The notes below the pieces were generated by a model that saw only the letters and a list, made by a program, of their open reading frames with translations, did no database searches and was not told where the DNA came from. A stretch of DNA of 64,000 bases. Origin: Larix kaempferi (Eukaryota > Streptophyta > Pinopsida > Pinales > Pinaceae). Shown here piece by piece: positions 31,918-44,086 of this stretch. The position numbers and the translations under genes are program-made. The DNA is taken from assembly GCA_027924585.1 (NCBI GenBank), contig BSBM01000007.1, positions 11,623,501 through 11,687,500 on the forward strand, written 5' to 3'. Every line of letters starts with the position of its first letter. The first letter of the stretch is position 1.

Positions 31918-33837
31918 TCATAAGTCCTTTGCCACCTCAGCTAAGAGGGCGATGCCATCTGGAGTTTGGTCTTTATTCTTGGCCTTCTTTTGTTCCTTCT
32001 CCAAGTCATTAATCCTTTTTGTGAGTTCTTTGTTTCTCTACTGCAAATCTCGAACTGTCTTCTCCAGCTGAGTACAATGGCTGTCAGTAGTCCTTTTTCT
32101 TTTAAGTACCTCTTTTGCATCCACCACTAGTTCCTGAAAATTGTCATGTACATCCTGGAGATCCTCCCTTAACCTTCTGTTGGCCATCATCAAACCATCA
32201 TTGACCTCCTGCATATATCTCATCTGGTGTTTGTACTCCTTGATAGACCTCTGCAAATTTTCTTTATCAGCATTGGCTAATTTATCCACTGCAGAATCTT
32301 CATCTTCATCAGATTTCCAAGGAATGTCGAATTTCTTGAAGATTTCTGTCTCTTCCATTAACATCTTCTTAGAATTGTCCTCAATGCTGGGCTTTGGATC
32401 CTCTTCACCTGCTTCTTCTACTGAATTAATATTTCCTTTTAAACATGGTTTCACTTTATCTATCTCTGATTTGTCATCCTCCATGGATCCTTCATCTAAT
32501 ATAGTCACCTCATCTGTTTTTAATTTAGGATTTAATAACTTTTTCATGTTTAATCTCAATTTATTTTTCGACCTAGTTTTAGGTCTCCAAAATGTAGATG
32601 CCTCCCCCATCATCTTCAGTTCTTTCCCTTGGTGTTGAATAGCAGCTAATTCCACCACTTCCAGCTTTTTGATTTTCTTGTTAGGCTTTGTGGTTTTGCC
32701 ATTAGAAACTTGAACTTCTTCACTTTCAGTTTTGACTTTAATCTCAGAAATAGGCTGTTCTTCTTCTAACAGATAACCTTCATCATCTGAAAGAACTGTG
32801 ATGGGACTTCTTGACTGAATGTGGATCTCTTCTTTAGTTGCAGGAACCATTTTAATGTCAATCTTTTTCTCCTGCTGAGGATCTGCTATAGGTGCTGAAT
32901 TCTTTTCAGGCAATTCTTTTTTGTCTTCAAATAGTGTGAATTTTCTTTTAGGGTAATCTGAAACCACTTTGAGCTGACTGTCATCTTGTTTCTGTCCTGC
33001 TACCTGCTGAGTTACCTTCTTGGCTTTAACATCATCATCATGTTTCTGTCCTGCTACCTGCTCAATCATCTTCTGGGATTTAACATCATCTTTTTTTGTA
33101 GATTTGACTGAGTGACCTAACTTTTTCATCATCACTTTCCCTTTATTAGTCCGTCTCTTTGGTTGCTAGTCTTCTTTTTTAGGATGAACATTTGACCAAA
33201 ACAAAAAGAAATCCCAAGTTCTTCCCTCGTGTTGAAACACTGTGGTGATGATCAGTTTAATGAGACCATGGTGAAAAAGTGACTGGGAAGTGTGATTATC
33301 ATGTTGCTTTATCTTGCTTGACATCTTCTGCAGGCTTTTTAAGAAAAAGAAGGGCAGATTTATTTTAGAAACTCCTACTAAGTGTTGAAGGAACCTGAAA
33401 TGATATTTAAATACAAGTGAATATCTTCCTTCACAGGTCACATAACTTTGAAGTATCCTTATGGGCTCAATCCACTCTTTCCTGAAATTGTGAATGAGGA
33501 TACCTTTGTTCCAGTCAGGAGTCACATTAGGCAACAGGTACTTTTGGGGTTCAAACTCAAAAGGCAATTTTTTAAACCAGTGCTTCCCCTCATTGTTGAT
33601 CTCAGTAGCTTCTGCTATTAACTCCACAGTCAATTTGAATTTCAATGCATCCATCATGATCATATCATCCTTAAGTCCCTTAGCAAAATTGCAGGACACC
33701 TGAGCATCAAAACCATCTATCTTTTTGAAAAACTTCAACCAACCTGCCTGCTGAAATAGTTCTGCACAGTCAGGAAGCTTCTGAATCCAAGTTAGGTTTG
33801 TGGGCTGAGCCCTGTTGACCTTACCACTTTTGCCCAT
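31918..33837 (-). pseudogene. Gene inside insert C: 639-codon protein with globular N-terminus and coiled-coil C-terminus
   Basis: One minus-strand frame runs from 33837 (ATG; 'MGKSGKVNRAQPTNLTWIQK') to a TGA at 31918-31920, broken by TAG at 33166-33168 and 32038-32040. Residues 1-223 look globular, with hydrophobic clusters and 'GLIKLIITTVFQHEG'. Residues 235-530 are low-complexity, Lys/Glu/Asp-rich, with a doubled 'QVAGQK.DD' motif and basic patches such as 'PNKKIKKLE' that could be nuclear signals. From about 530 to the end the pattern 'ANADKENLQRSIKEYKHQM' to 'NKELTKRINDLEKEQKKAK' suggests coiled coil. I do not recognise the family. It is not Gag, Pol or an obvious envelope protein (no signal peptide or membrane segment). 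The overall plan resembles the LTR gene of element A. Confidence 0.75.
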
Positions 33838-34024
33838 TATGTTTCAATTACTGCAATTTAAATGTATATTCTGGTAATATTTGTGAACAGGGGCTGAATT
33901 TTGAAAGCCAAAAGCACTGCTGAATCTACAGGTTATTCGTAGCACTAACAGGGTAACTTTCATAAAAATGAACTGAGATTTTTTAACCCTCCTTCAAACT
34001 GGTGTCGTGGCTCATCAACCAACA

Positions 34025-34033
34025 GCTATTTAT
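34025..34033 (-). promoter_or_regulatory. TATA-like box upstream of the gene in insert C
   Basis: The minus strand reads GATAAATAG about 190 bp before the ATG at 33837, the same spacing as in the LTR gene of A. Confidence 0.4.
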
Positions 34034-35996
34034 CCGGTCAAAATTGTATTTTTTAAAGCACAATTTTACCTGACTTTCGACTAATTTGAATAGAGTTGGC
34101 TCAGACGAAAAAACCCCAAATTTGTTTCTATACAGGCTTTTTGAGAATACCTGTAAATCGCTCCTTTATGATTGTTGGAAATCATGATTCAAAGTGCCAG
34201 ATGAGTCATCCCCGTTGTACAGATGTCCCACGATCTTCAATTTAGCTGTTACCGCCGGAATGAGGAAGCCCTAATTTTCGTGAATCCCTCCACGCCTCTT
34301 ACTTGTCCAGTTGACAACAATGCTCGGTCCTTTAAATGATTATGGTTATCTCATTAAGTGCTCTATGTTAGAATAGGCTTGTAGATAACAACCTCATGCG
34401 AATTATCTGAATCCGTGTGGCTGTCTGTCAAACTGAACTACACTTGTGTTGATGATGAACACGACCTCTTCACTACGTGCAATCATTTGAAACCATGATG
34501 CCTTCTGCATCAACACGTCGTGAACCCTCTAAAACACATAATCAATGAGTCATTAGCTCGAGCGTGCCAAAATCTGCTGGAAAATCGGAAGAATCTGTGA
34601 TCACAAAATTCTTGTAGCGCCTCTTTGTAGAATTTTGGCTTCAGTGCTACAAGAAAGTCTCAACACTGTTTTGTAGCTTTTAAACCACTTTTTATCAATT
34701 TCTATGGGATTTCGAGGCTATTAGGGTTATGATTGTACCTGTTCTCAGTTAGATTAGGATTTTATGAGTTTTGTAATTGATATAATGACTTTTAAAACCC
34801 TTCATCAACAACAAATATAAAGCATTTAAAATATAAAAACATCAAAAACAAGTCCAAAATATTATAAAATCCTAAGGGAAACTTACTAAAGAGGAAGAAA
34901 TCAAAATTTAAAGAAAACAAATGACTTAAAATAAAGTGCAATAAAACCAAAAAGGACAAAACAAACCAAAATTGAAAAAACACAATACTGACTTAACAGT
35001 ACTGACAATCTTGTGCAGGCTATGTCTCATGTTAGCCTAAAAGATGTGGAAATCAAGGAGCTGAGAGAAAAATCTCAAAGGTCGGAAGAAGAGAGTAGTA
35101 AGAAGGAAGAAGATTTGAAGGTCCTCCAAAAGAATCTCAAAGAATTAATTGACATCAATAAAAAGCTCACTCATCAGATTACTGGGCAAGCCACTTTACA
35201 AGGGTGCAGACATTTGGTGTGGGACCGGGTCACTAAAGAAGCTGAGAACTTTAGACCCTATTTAGAGTTCATGAGAGTAAAAGAGAAGACCATTAGTGAC
35301 ACTCTAGAAGGTTGTGAAGTTGCAAAGGAGACCCTAATCCAAAGGCCTAAAGAAACAACATTAAGTGCCATCACTTTCCTGAATGATCTATTCAAAGAAG
35401 AAAGGATTAAGCTGAATATTGGGAACCAGATCACAACACTTGTAGAGGCACGAAGGGTCCTGGGGAAATATGCATAGATCGAGAGTGTGGAAGCTAAAGT
35501 CGAAGAAATGAAGGGACAACTAGAAGAATTCGAAGGGTTGTTTGATAAGCTAGTTGAAATGGGGTTACCTTCATTCTGGAAGGGTGACCAGGAGCTAATC
35601 TCCCATAATTCTTATAAAAACCTACTGTGGGCGATAAGGATGGGCCATACAAAGTTCAAACGTCTGAACCAGCTACTTGTAGGCAAGGATCTGATGGAGT
35701 TGGTCGAAGAGGACATAGAAATCTTGAATAGGTTGATCGCCATTGGCGAAAGGCTTCCCCCATTTTCCTACACAGAGCATATCAAGATACAAGTGATGGT
35801 AAAGGAAATGGTGGAGTATGACCTCCCACCTGCAGACCAATGGGCTAATGTATAAAAGTATAGCAAATCACTATACTATCTTCGTCTTCCACAGTGATAT
35901 TCGACTTTTTTATAGTTGTTGAGGCTTGTTTGGAATCTAGGACTTCTAAGAAACTTTCCTATTATTTGAGAAATTTGTAATATTCTTTGAGGCGGG

Positions 35997-36008
35997 TATA
36001 TAAATAGG
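35997..36008 (+). promoter_or_regulatory. Second TATA box in 5' LTR of A (likely element promoter)
   Basis: TATATAAATAGG lies about 100 bp after the stop of the LTR gene and about 980 bp before the primer site. The equivalent box is at 48159-48170. It would drive the genomic RNA. Confidence 0.6.
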
Positions 36009-36989
36009 CAGCTAGAACTATTATTTTACTATCTTTACTTTTTTACTTGAAGTAAATGTTACTTAGTAAGAATACCGATGGATTGTAAGAAAGCAGTTAG
36101 GCTAGTTTCTACCTGTTTTCTGTTTTGTTGTGATAGTGCCAAAACAACCTGAATGAGGTCACTCCGATATAACTATTTTTGGTTTAGATGAGTCGAGCAA
36201 GAGGACTCTCGGCATCTATATATGTGATGTAATAGAATGATAAAGTGTTGAAAACTTTTATGGGGATTTTTTGTGTCTTGTTCTATAAGACATTTTGAGC
36301 TATATTTTGAGTAACGATTCGTAGAGCTGAGCCGATGTTTTCAGGGATTCTTGTGTAATTGGTCTTATAGTCTGTTCTTTCTTTTTCTATGTGAATTGTG
36401 TATCTCTCATTGTTAATTCCAGTTTGTAACATTCTTTCATACTTGGTGCAGTGTGATAGCTAAGTAGAATTCATAGAAATTATGCTCTACTTATCTTTTT
36501 CCAGGTATTCCACCATTACTTCTCTGCTAAAATTAATATAGGATTCATCATTGTATGCCTTATGTCAGTGGATTGTTTCTTTCTCTTCTATTTCACCAAT
36601 TAAAATAACTTTGAATACGAGCTGTTTACTATCTCGCCCTTGTGTTAATGCATTTGTGAAGCATTTATAAATGAATTTTTAGATTTTGTTTAAATGTGAC
36701 TCCATTGCCCAAATAGAGATTCATATGTTTCAGCCAAGCTATGTTTAAACCATTTTGTTTCCCACAGAAATCTGATCTTCTGTATTATTGCAATTGAATA
36801 TCTTGAATGATGAATGCTGGTGCTTGTTTTCATTGTTGACAACTTTGATTATTCCAGTGTTTAATAGATCTGTAGAGAGAGCCCTCTCAGAATAAGCTGG
36901 GTTAGTAGCTTAAGTCTAAAGATTGGTTAGTGGTTACCCCAGTTTTCGCTCTCCCACAACCTAAGGGGTCATTTTGGGTGTTAAAAAAT

Positions 36990-37007
36990 TGGCGCCGTTG
37001 CCGGGGA
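36990..37007 (+). other. Primer-binding site of element A (Asp tRNA type)
   Basis: TGGCGCCGTTGCCGGGGA is the 18-nt complement of the plant tRNA-Asp 3' end, as used by Athila-type elements. Confidence 0.9.
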
Positions 37008-37389
37008 TGTGATTATTTTATTATCCCTGGAAGAACAACAAAGAATTCTTAAGATTCGACGAAAAGAGAGATCCCTACGGGCGAATAGAGATTTCCAAAT
37101 TTCTAGAGGGTTGTGCAATTTTGCCCTAGTGACTCCACTCGTAAAGATCCACATTCAAGAAAGACTCCACTGGAGAAGATAGACATGCCAAGTTCATTTT
37201 TGAAGAGATCTCGAGACAGGCATCCTGGCCTCAAGAAGGAGCCATACGAGAGGTAATCCTGTTTCCAAAATTTTGTTAAGTGTGGAAAATCCAGAAATAA
37301 TACTTAGACATAAGACCGGAAAGGACAAGGCTAATACTTCCAATCTTAAAAGAATTGGGTCTAAAGAAGAGTGACCTATTTTACAAGAA
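37008..37389 (+). other. Leader between primer site and gag of A
   Basis: About 380 bp without an open frame or domain I can name. Confidence 0.5.
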
Positions 37390-38400
37390 TTGGATATAGA
37401 GATAGATATCAGGAAATCTTTGGCAATATCAAGATATGAATCTTATCTAAGTCTGGGTGAAGAAGGTCTGAATGCACCTGAATCCTATTTGTTAGATCTT
37501 GTCTGGATTCAGTTACAAAATATTATCAAAGCAGAAAGAGCTATATCTGGTTCTCAGATCCCTCAACCCAATACCATAATTCCTGCAGGTAATTCTGCCC
37601 TGAATATTCATCCCCAAGATCAGAATCCACTTAGACCATGGCTGCTAGATTCGCACCATTGGCCCTACTGGTCGCTTTGCATGACCTCCCTCAGAACTAC
37701 GCCTAGAGAATTGACTCTTATGATGGAGAAGGGGGGTTTTATGCCAAGCAGCATGTAGACAGATTTGAAGATTTCATTGATTTGGAGGAAGTAGACCATG
37801 ATGATGCTAAGATGAGTTTATTTGCTCAAAGTTTGTTTGTAGAACCCAAGAAATGGTTCAGACAGTTGCCGAATGCTTCTATAAATGATTTTGCAGCCTT
37901 TAAGACCCTGTTCTTAGAGAGATGGGAAACAATAGGGAGCCCCTCCCTAGTCTTGTCCTAGTATAACCACTTGAAGAAACGATATTTTGAATCAGTTCAT
38001 GAGTTTTCTGCCAGGTTTATGAAAGCTTATAATTCTATTCCAAATGACCTAAAACCATCAGTAGGTGCTGCAAATATCCACTATGCAGATGCTTTTGATG
38101 GAGACTTCTCATGCACGTTAAGAGAGAGGAAATCTGCCACCTTGCCTACTATGTTGAAAGATGCTATAGAGGTGGAAGTCAATATGATAGCTTTGGGAAG
38201 GATAAGGGGAAAACTGAAGCAGATAAAAAGAAGCGAGAAAATTGAACCCCTCCCTCCTCTTCTGACGATGCCAAGTTTGATACTATGATGAAAACCATGG
38301 AAAAGCTAATGGATAGGTTAGCCATGGAAAATAAACCTCCTGCTAGCGAAGAAAACGAAAATCAGATAAGAAATATTAAATTTAGAAGGCCGCCCCTCTA
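37390..38400 (+). pseudogene. gag of element A (broken)
   Basis: Reading frames here, with stops at about 37701, 37756 and 37960, carry a retrotransposon-Gag core: 'DGEGGFYAKQHVDRFEDFID', then 'AKMSLFAQSLFVEPKKWFRQ', then 'FKTLFLERW' (37720-37925). The region ends with 'VHEFSARFMKAYNSIPND' and 'YADAFDGDFSCTLRERK' (38000-38130). This is the Gag pattern 'F...E...DDAKM.LFA.SL......W.R.L....I..F..F...F..RW' found in Athila/Tat-type elements. No CCHC knuckle is visible. Confidence 0.8.
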
Positions 38401-38904
38401 AGAAATCCAAGAAAGCAGGAAGACCACCATATGAGGACTCCTTTCCCTGAGAATTTGGTGGATGAGGAAGGATCTGAAGAGCCTGCTGGAGACCAAATCC
38501 ATCTCTTTCACACTCTGGACCATGAAATACATTTAACCCAAAGGGAGCATGACTTTTTCAACATGGGGAATGCTGGTAAGGTTGCTAAATTTGATTCTGA
38601 GCAGTACCAAATGGGTTACATGAATGCTGTGGATGATATTCAAAGGAAGATGAAGTTAAGGAGTAGGGAAATACCGATTAGTGAAGGGAAGGTTTCCCAT
38701 TTTCAGTCTTCCAAGACTCAGTAGAATATGGAGAAATTAAAAGAAAAACAGCCAGAGGTTGCTACACAGAAAACCTCAGAAGATAAGGGATAGCATTATA
38801 AAGAAGGTAGGAAGCCAGAAGTCACTGACGTAGGGAAGCCAGCTTCAACATTTAGCTTGAAGGATGAACTATCTAAGGTAAAGATCTCTATCCCATAAAA
38901 TGCG

Positions 38905-40050
38905 TTGTTAAGAAACAATGAATATAGGGAAGAGATAAATAGCCTAGTAAAGGGGCAGATAGAAAGTACACGGGACATGTTGGAAGTGGCAGATGATGCC
39001 CCCACTATAATCTTTGGCTCCAAGATGGAAGAGCCAGATGGTGAAGAAGTCCATCTCTTTTATTTGATTTTGAATATCCATGATAAGTTATTACACAAAT
39101 CCTTGATAGATTCTGGGGCTTTACACAACTTGATGCCAAAGTCAGTGGTGGACCAGTTGGGGTTAGAAGTCACCAGACCCTACAAAGACCTATATTCTTT
39201 TGATTCCAGAAAGGTACCATGTTTGGGTCTAATTAAAGATGTGGTAGTAACCCTTACCCAGATCCCAGTGAAGAGCGTCATGATGGACATAGTAGTGGTT
39301 GATTTTTCTGCTAAGTTTGGGATGTTGTTATCAAGATCCTAGGCGAAAAAATTGAAAGGGACCATGCAGATGGACTTATCTTATGCCACTATACCACTTT
39401 TTGGAAGCAATAGGAAGTTGTACAGAGAGAAAAGGATGGCTTACATGGTCAACAGTGACGACAAACCTAAAAATCACCCCATATTTGCTGTAGACACAGA
39501 TGTAGGTTCCTCTATCCTTTTCAATGATGGTCCACATACTGATCCTGTGCCCCCTTTTTTCCACGAAGTTGACGAAGACAAGGAGTTTGTAGCAAGGCAT
39601 GAGGCATCAGAGAGGCAGAAAAATGAAGAAGGACTGTGGAAGATGTACTTTGATGGATCACTGAGCAAGAATGGTGCTGGTGCCGGAGTCTAGATTATAC
39701 CTCCTGATCAAGAGTCCAAATCTTTTTCATACAAGCTAACTTTTTAGTGTACTATTAATGTGGCTGAGTATGAAGCTTTACTCTTAGGACTAAGATATTT
39801 GAAAGATTTGGGGGCAAAAAGGATACATGTTTTTGGAGGTTCTAAATTGGTGTTCAATCAAGTAAATGACAGCTATTAGGAAAAAAACCCTAGAATGAGG
39901 GCCTATAGGAATGACGTTTCGGATATGTTTGGGAACTTTTTCACCGAACACAAGATCTCGGTGATCCCAAGATTTGAAAATCGGGTGGCAGATTCTTTGG
40001 CCACCATTGCTGGTGGTTTTCAAACTCCTATTTTTTCTCAAGAAAAATAT
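38905..40050 (+). pseudogene. Element A protease followed by an additional RNase H, upstream of RT (broken)
   Basis: The protease is readable at 39030-39345 with an intact active site in 'SLIDSGALHNLMPKSVVDQL'. After a linker, 39640-40010 encodes an RNase H of the cellular/'archaeal' type: 'MYFDGSLSKNGAGAGV' (first Asp), 'NVAEYEALLLGLRYL' (Glu), 'HVFGGSKLVFNQV' (Gly at 39838-39840 where Asp is expected) and 'RVADSLATIA' (last Asp). Stops occur near 39691, 39746 and 39877. RT follows at about 40560. An RNase H between protease and RT departs from the usual Tat order, in which it comes after the gypsy RNase H. The later RNase H of A (41280-41700) is a separate domain. Confidence 0.82.
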
Positions 40051-40329
40051 GAGGTAGAAGTGGTGAATAGGCCCTCTATCCCAAACAATGCTAAATACTG
40101 TCAAGTATTTGAAGATGATTTACAAATAAAAATATTTTTGGAAGTATATGATGAGTTTGCTAATGTTCAGATTGATGCTGAAAATGAGAACATAGAAGGA
40201 TTGATAGACCAAGAGCAATCAGAGGGAGAAGACAGAGAAGGTAAACAATGGAAAAACATGTTGGGTGGGAAAGATATCGTTCAATTGAAAACTAATTATA
40301 TCCCCCAAGGATTGATACCCTTGTAGAGG

Positions 40330-43190
40330 TTGTTTGACCAGAATGATGTGGTAGGAAACTCGAAGTTTGAACCACCCAAAGAGGCGGTAGAAGATGAAAC
40401 CTTAGGCACTAAAGAAGAGACTCGGATGGTAAACTTGTCTAAGAAATTACATGCTAAAAAGAAGGAGCGGTATGTAGAGTTGATGAAGAAATATGCCGCT
40501 GCATTTGCATTGAGTTATGAAGAACTGAAGGAATATGATACTTGAATAATACAACATTCTATTCCAATCAAACCAGGAGAGAAACCCTTCAAGAAAAAGT
40601 TGAGGAGGATAAACCCTAAGCTGGTGCCTGTGATAGAAAAAGAGATTAGAAGATTATTTAATGCAAAAATCATTGTCACCTTGAGATTCTCTCAATGGAT
40701 AGCAAACCTGGTTCCCGTAAGGAAGAAGAATGGCGAAATTAGAATCTGCATAGATTTCAGGAACCTGAACAGAGCTTCATTAAAGGATAATTACCCCCTA
40801 CCTAAAATGGAGCATATCTTACAAAAGGTAGTAGGGGTAGAAAGGATCTCTACTATGGATGGTTTCTCTGGGTACAATCAAATCAAGGTATGTCCTGAAG
40901 ATTAAGAGAAGAATGCTTTCACCACTCCTTAGGGTACTTTCATGTATGATAAGATGCGTTTTGTGCTGATGAATGTAATAGCTACTTTCCAGCTGCCAAT
41001 GGACATAGCATTCGCTGAAGAAAAGGATAAGTTCATGGTTGTATACATGGATGACATAACGGTGTACTCAGAATCTGATGAAGAGCACCTAAAGCATTTG
41101 GAACAAGTTTTTAAGAAATGTATAAAATACGGTATTTCCCTTAATCCTAAGAAATCACATTTTGAATTAGAAGAAGCTAAGCTCTTGGCTCACATAATTT
41201 CCAAGGGAGGTATCAAGATCGATCCTGAAAGGGTTAGTGCATCCATAAAGTTGGAGAGCCCAGGAACAAAAAGGAGGTGAAGTCTTTCATTGGTCAAGTG
41301 AGCTTTGTGAGAAAATTCATTCCGAGTTTTTCTGAAATCATAATGAGTATTACAAATATGTTGAGGAAGGAAAATCAGGTTAAGTGGACTGTGGAAGCAA
41401 GAGATTCATTTAAAGGAATTAAGAATTCTATCACCGAAGCCTCGGTGTTAGCCAGTCTAGATTTTTCTAATGTTTTTTTGATTTTTTCCTACGCTTCTGA
41501 GCACACCGTGGCAGGGGTACTATTACAGAAAAATGCTGAGGACGTTGAACAACCAATTTCCTTTTTCAGCAGAGTACGAAGAGATGTAGAATTAAAATAT
41601 GATATCATGGAAAAGCAGGCCTACTCCTTAATTAAGTCACTGAAAGATTTCAGGGTTTATATCGTACATTCACACATCATTGCTCATGTCCCAAATAGTG
41701 CTGTGAAGGGTATCATCACCCAAGCAGACCCAGAAGGAAGAAGAGCTAAATTGATTGTTGTATTGCTCAAATACGACCTAGACATAAAACCCACCAAACT
41801 GATAAAGGGGCAATGTTTAGCAAATTTAATGACCAAGGCCAACTGTGATTCTCTACAACTGAACTTCTTACAAGGGTATTCAAACTAGCTAGATATGGGA
41901 GTGCAAGTGAGGCCAGAATTCTCTGCATCCTCTTGGTATGCGTACATTGTGTATGTATTACAAAACTTGCAAGCTCCTCTTGGATTGAGCAAAAATAGGG
42001 CTAGAGCTATGAAACTAAAAGCTGTGAAATATTGTATTATGAATCAATTCCTATATTGGAAGGACCCTGGAGGTGTGCTGTTGAATTGCTTACTTGAGGA
42101 AGAAGCCAAACACACAAAGGAGGAGTTTCACAAGGGTGACTATGGCGGCCACCATTCATGGAAGGCGACAGTCAACAAAATCCTGAGGGTTGGTTTCTAC
42201 TGGCCTACCATGTTTTTAGATGTATACAAAGAAACAGTTATTTTTCACCAATGTCATATTTTTGAAGGAAAAAGAAAGGTTGTTTCACTACCCCTTCACC
42301 CTGTCATAGTAGAAGCACCCTTCCAATAGTGGGGTTTAGACTTCATTGGGGAGATAAATCCTCACTCCTTAAGGAAACATATATGGATATTGATAGCCAT
42401 GGACTATTTCACTAAGTGGATAGAAGCCATACCAACTACGAGAGCAACCAAAGGTGTTATCATGGATTTTTTTGGAAGACAATATCCTTTCAAGATTCGG
42501 GTGTCCTAAAAGAATAGTGACAGACAACGCACCAGTATTTTGTTCTAAGAAAATGATAGTTTTTTTCCATAAATAGCATATCAGTCTTAATCATTCAACG
42601 GCATACTATCCTCAGGGAAATGGATTAGCAAAATCATCCAACAAAAGTCTAGTAAGAATCATAAAGAAGTTGTTGGAGGATAATAAGAGAGCTTGACACA
42701 TGAAGCTGAAATAAGCCCTGTGGGCTGATAGAATAAGTACAAAGAGGGCCATTGGGATGTCCCCTTTCTATCTTGTATATGGAGCCGAGGTGGTTTTTCC
42801 AGTTTCTTTGGGATTGCCAGTTATGAGGTTGCTGCAGGGGATAGAAGAAGAACCAAACCACAAGTAGAGAAGGGTAAACTAGATAGTCGAACTGAATGAG
42901 TTAAGAAGTAGCGCCTACGACAAAGTACAGGGGCACCAAGAAAAGATAAAGAATGGCTTTGACATAAAAGAAAAAGAAGATCAATTTCAGGTAAATGACC
43001 TGGTCTTGAAGTGGGATGCTCCGAGGGAAGATAAACATGGGAAATTTTACCATATGTGGATGGGTCCCTATATTGTTGCAGCAAGCTGAAGAGAAAATTC
43101 TTTTATCCTAGAGCACCAAGATGGGTCCGCCTGGTTGGGGGGTCCAGTCAATGGAAGGTTTTTGAAGCACTACCTGTCCTAAGAGAAACC
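40330..43190 (+). pseudogene. Element A pol: RT, gypsy RNase H and integrase (broken)
   Basis: RT: 'NLVPVRKKNGEIRICIDFRN' (40690-40770), 'TMDGFSGYNQIKV' (40853-40890), and active site YMDD at 41044-41055. Stops fall at about 40903 and 40930. RNase H of gypsy type spans 41277-41700, with 'FIPSFSEIIMSITNMLRKE' and 'FLIFSYASEHTVAGVLLQ'. Integrase has a zinc-finger region ('EEFHKGDYGGHHSWKATVNK', 'GFYWPTMF'), first Asp in 'WGLDFIGE', second in 'IVTDNAP', then 'AYYPQGNGLAKSSNKSL', where the catalytic Glu of the usual 'GQAE/GLAE' motif reads Lys. The C-terminal part has 'VNDLVLKWD' and 'MWMGPYIVAAS' (42985-43085). Several stops and at least one frame shift (near 42470) inactivate it. 43190-43486 is untranslated. 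Confidence 0.88.
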
Positions 43191-44086
43191 AGGTAACCCA
43201 TGTACCATATCCTATATATATTTTCAATTTGTCACATTTGTTTTAAGGTTTTTAACGACGAAAACTAGAAGGACTTGAAGCTTGAAGTGAAGGCCCTAAG
43301 GTCTGGAAGGGGAAGCCATGTTTCATGTTTGAATTTTCATCCTGGCTAAGAAAACAGGTGCAGTTTCACTTTCTAGAGAAATTTTTCAATCTAGGATTTG
43401 CACAACCTGCCCAATGGATCAGACACTTAGTCTACAGAGTTATTTGCTACCTCACTAGGAGGATAGCATCCCCGATTGGAGCCAGTTGTTAGCACCTATA
43501 TATTTTTTGCTCTTTTATATCATAAAGACCTGTACATGAAAGATGGAATGTGAGACAACTACCTAAGAAAAAGGCTTGAAGTGATCTCCATCGGCAATGG
43601 CCAGGTAATAAGGCAAGAGACAGAATGGTCTAGAATGGGTCCGATGTAATAAAGGGCTAATTTGCGGGGCTACGTATTAATAGGTGAAAAAAATGACTTA
43701 AGATAAACGGAGAAATACCCTAAAACCTATAGTCCTGGGGGAAATTTATGAAAGATTAAATGTCTCACAGATCGACACCATTGATCAAAGGAGGGAGAAA
43801 GATCTATAGTTTTAAAAAGACCATCACATGGCCAAGTCACTAGGAAGAAAGGGAATATGAGTATCTGATTGGCCGGAGCCCAGCGGACAGGTGTTGGCTT
43901 AGGAGTGCGTCGCAAAGAGGAAAGAGCAGTGAATGATGCCCGGTTAGGTGCATGCGATGGTGGGGACATATATAAGGATCTACGGTGGAGATGATATTTT
44001 TGGGATCCAAGGGTTTGGGTCTATTTACCGAAAAAAGGGCCTGAGTCTCCAACAGATCTACAGTTCGGGTGGAAAGAAGATCTAGA

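Larger units (their letters stand above)
31245..34998 (-). mobile_element. Insert C: probable solo LTR (3.75 kb) carrying its own gene
   Basis: Comparison with the 3' LTR of A shows a 3,754-bp insertion at the point where that copy reads AATGGTACTGA. The flanks are the perfect 5-bp duplication GTACT (31240-31244 and 34999-35003). The ends are TGTT and AACA, that is TG...CA termini as in an LTR. I find no internal repeat pair, primer site, gag or pol, so a single LTR left after LTR-LTR recombination fits best. On the minus strand it starts TGTTAAGTCAG, and the gene begins about 1.16 kb in. A non-autonomous element of another class with a 5-bp duplication is the alternative. Confidence 0.75.
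446..35897 (+). pseudogene. LTR-encoded coiled-coil protein gene, 5' LTR copy (broken, in three pieces)
   Basis: This is the decayed partner of the gene at 44758-48060, in pieces 446-1164, 29584-31244 and 35004-35897. It begins ATGATGGAAGAA and ends with the same TGA (35895-35897) just before the element's second TATA box. An in-frame TAG occurs early (near 575), more stops and frame changes follow, and elements B and C both landed inside its coding frame. Long open stretches that match the 3' copy survive at 30603-30878, 30945-31244, 35013-35477 and 35487-35855. The retained part is rich in Lys, Glu and Leu in coiled-coil patterns. Function is unknown. That the same reading frame is recognisable in both LTRs supports an original coding role. 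Confidence 0.72.
1..36986 (+). repeat. 5' LTR of element A, left-truncated by the window and split by elements B and C
   Basis: Base 1 aligns with about 44312 in the 3' LTR, so roughly 825 bp of the LTR lie outside the window. The LTR is present as 1-1164, 29584-31244 and 35004-36986. It ends just before the primer site at 36990; the terminal TTAACA of the other copy is changed to TTAAAA here. It carries a decayed copy of the LTR gene and both TATA boxes. Confidence 0.82.

Noticed and set aside
31245-34998. Insert C as a complete small LTR element or a retrocopy of a host gene
   Set aside because: I find no LTR pair, no poly-A tail and no longer duplication; TG...CA ends with a 5-bp duplication fit a solo LTR better.
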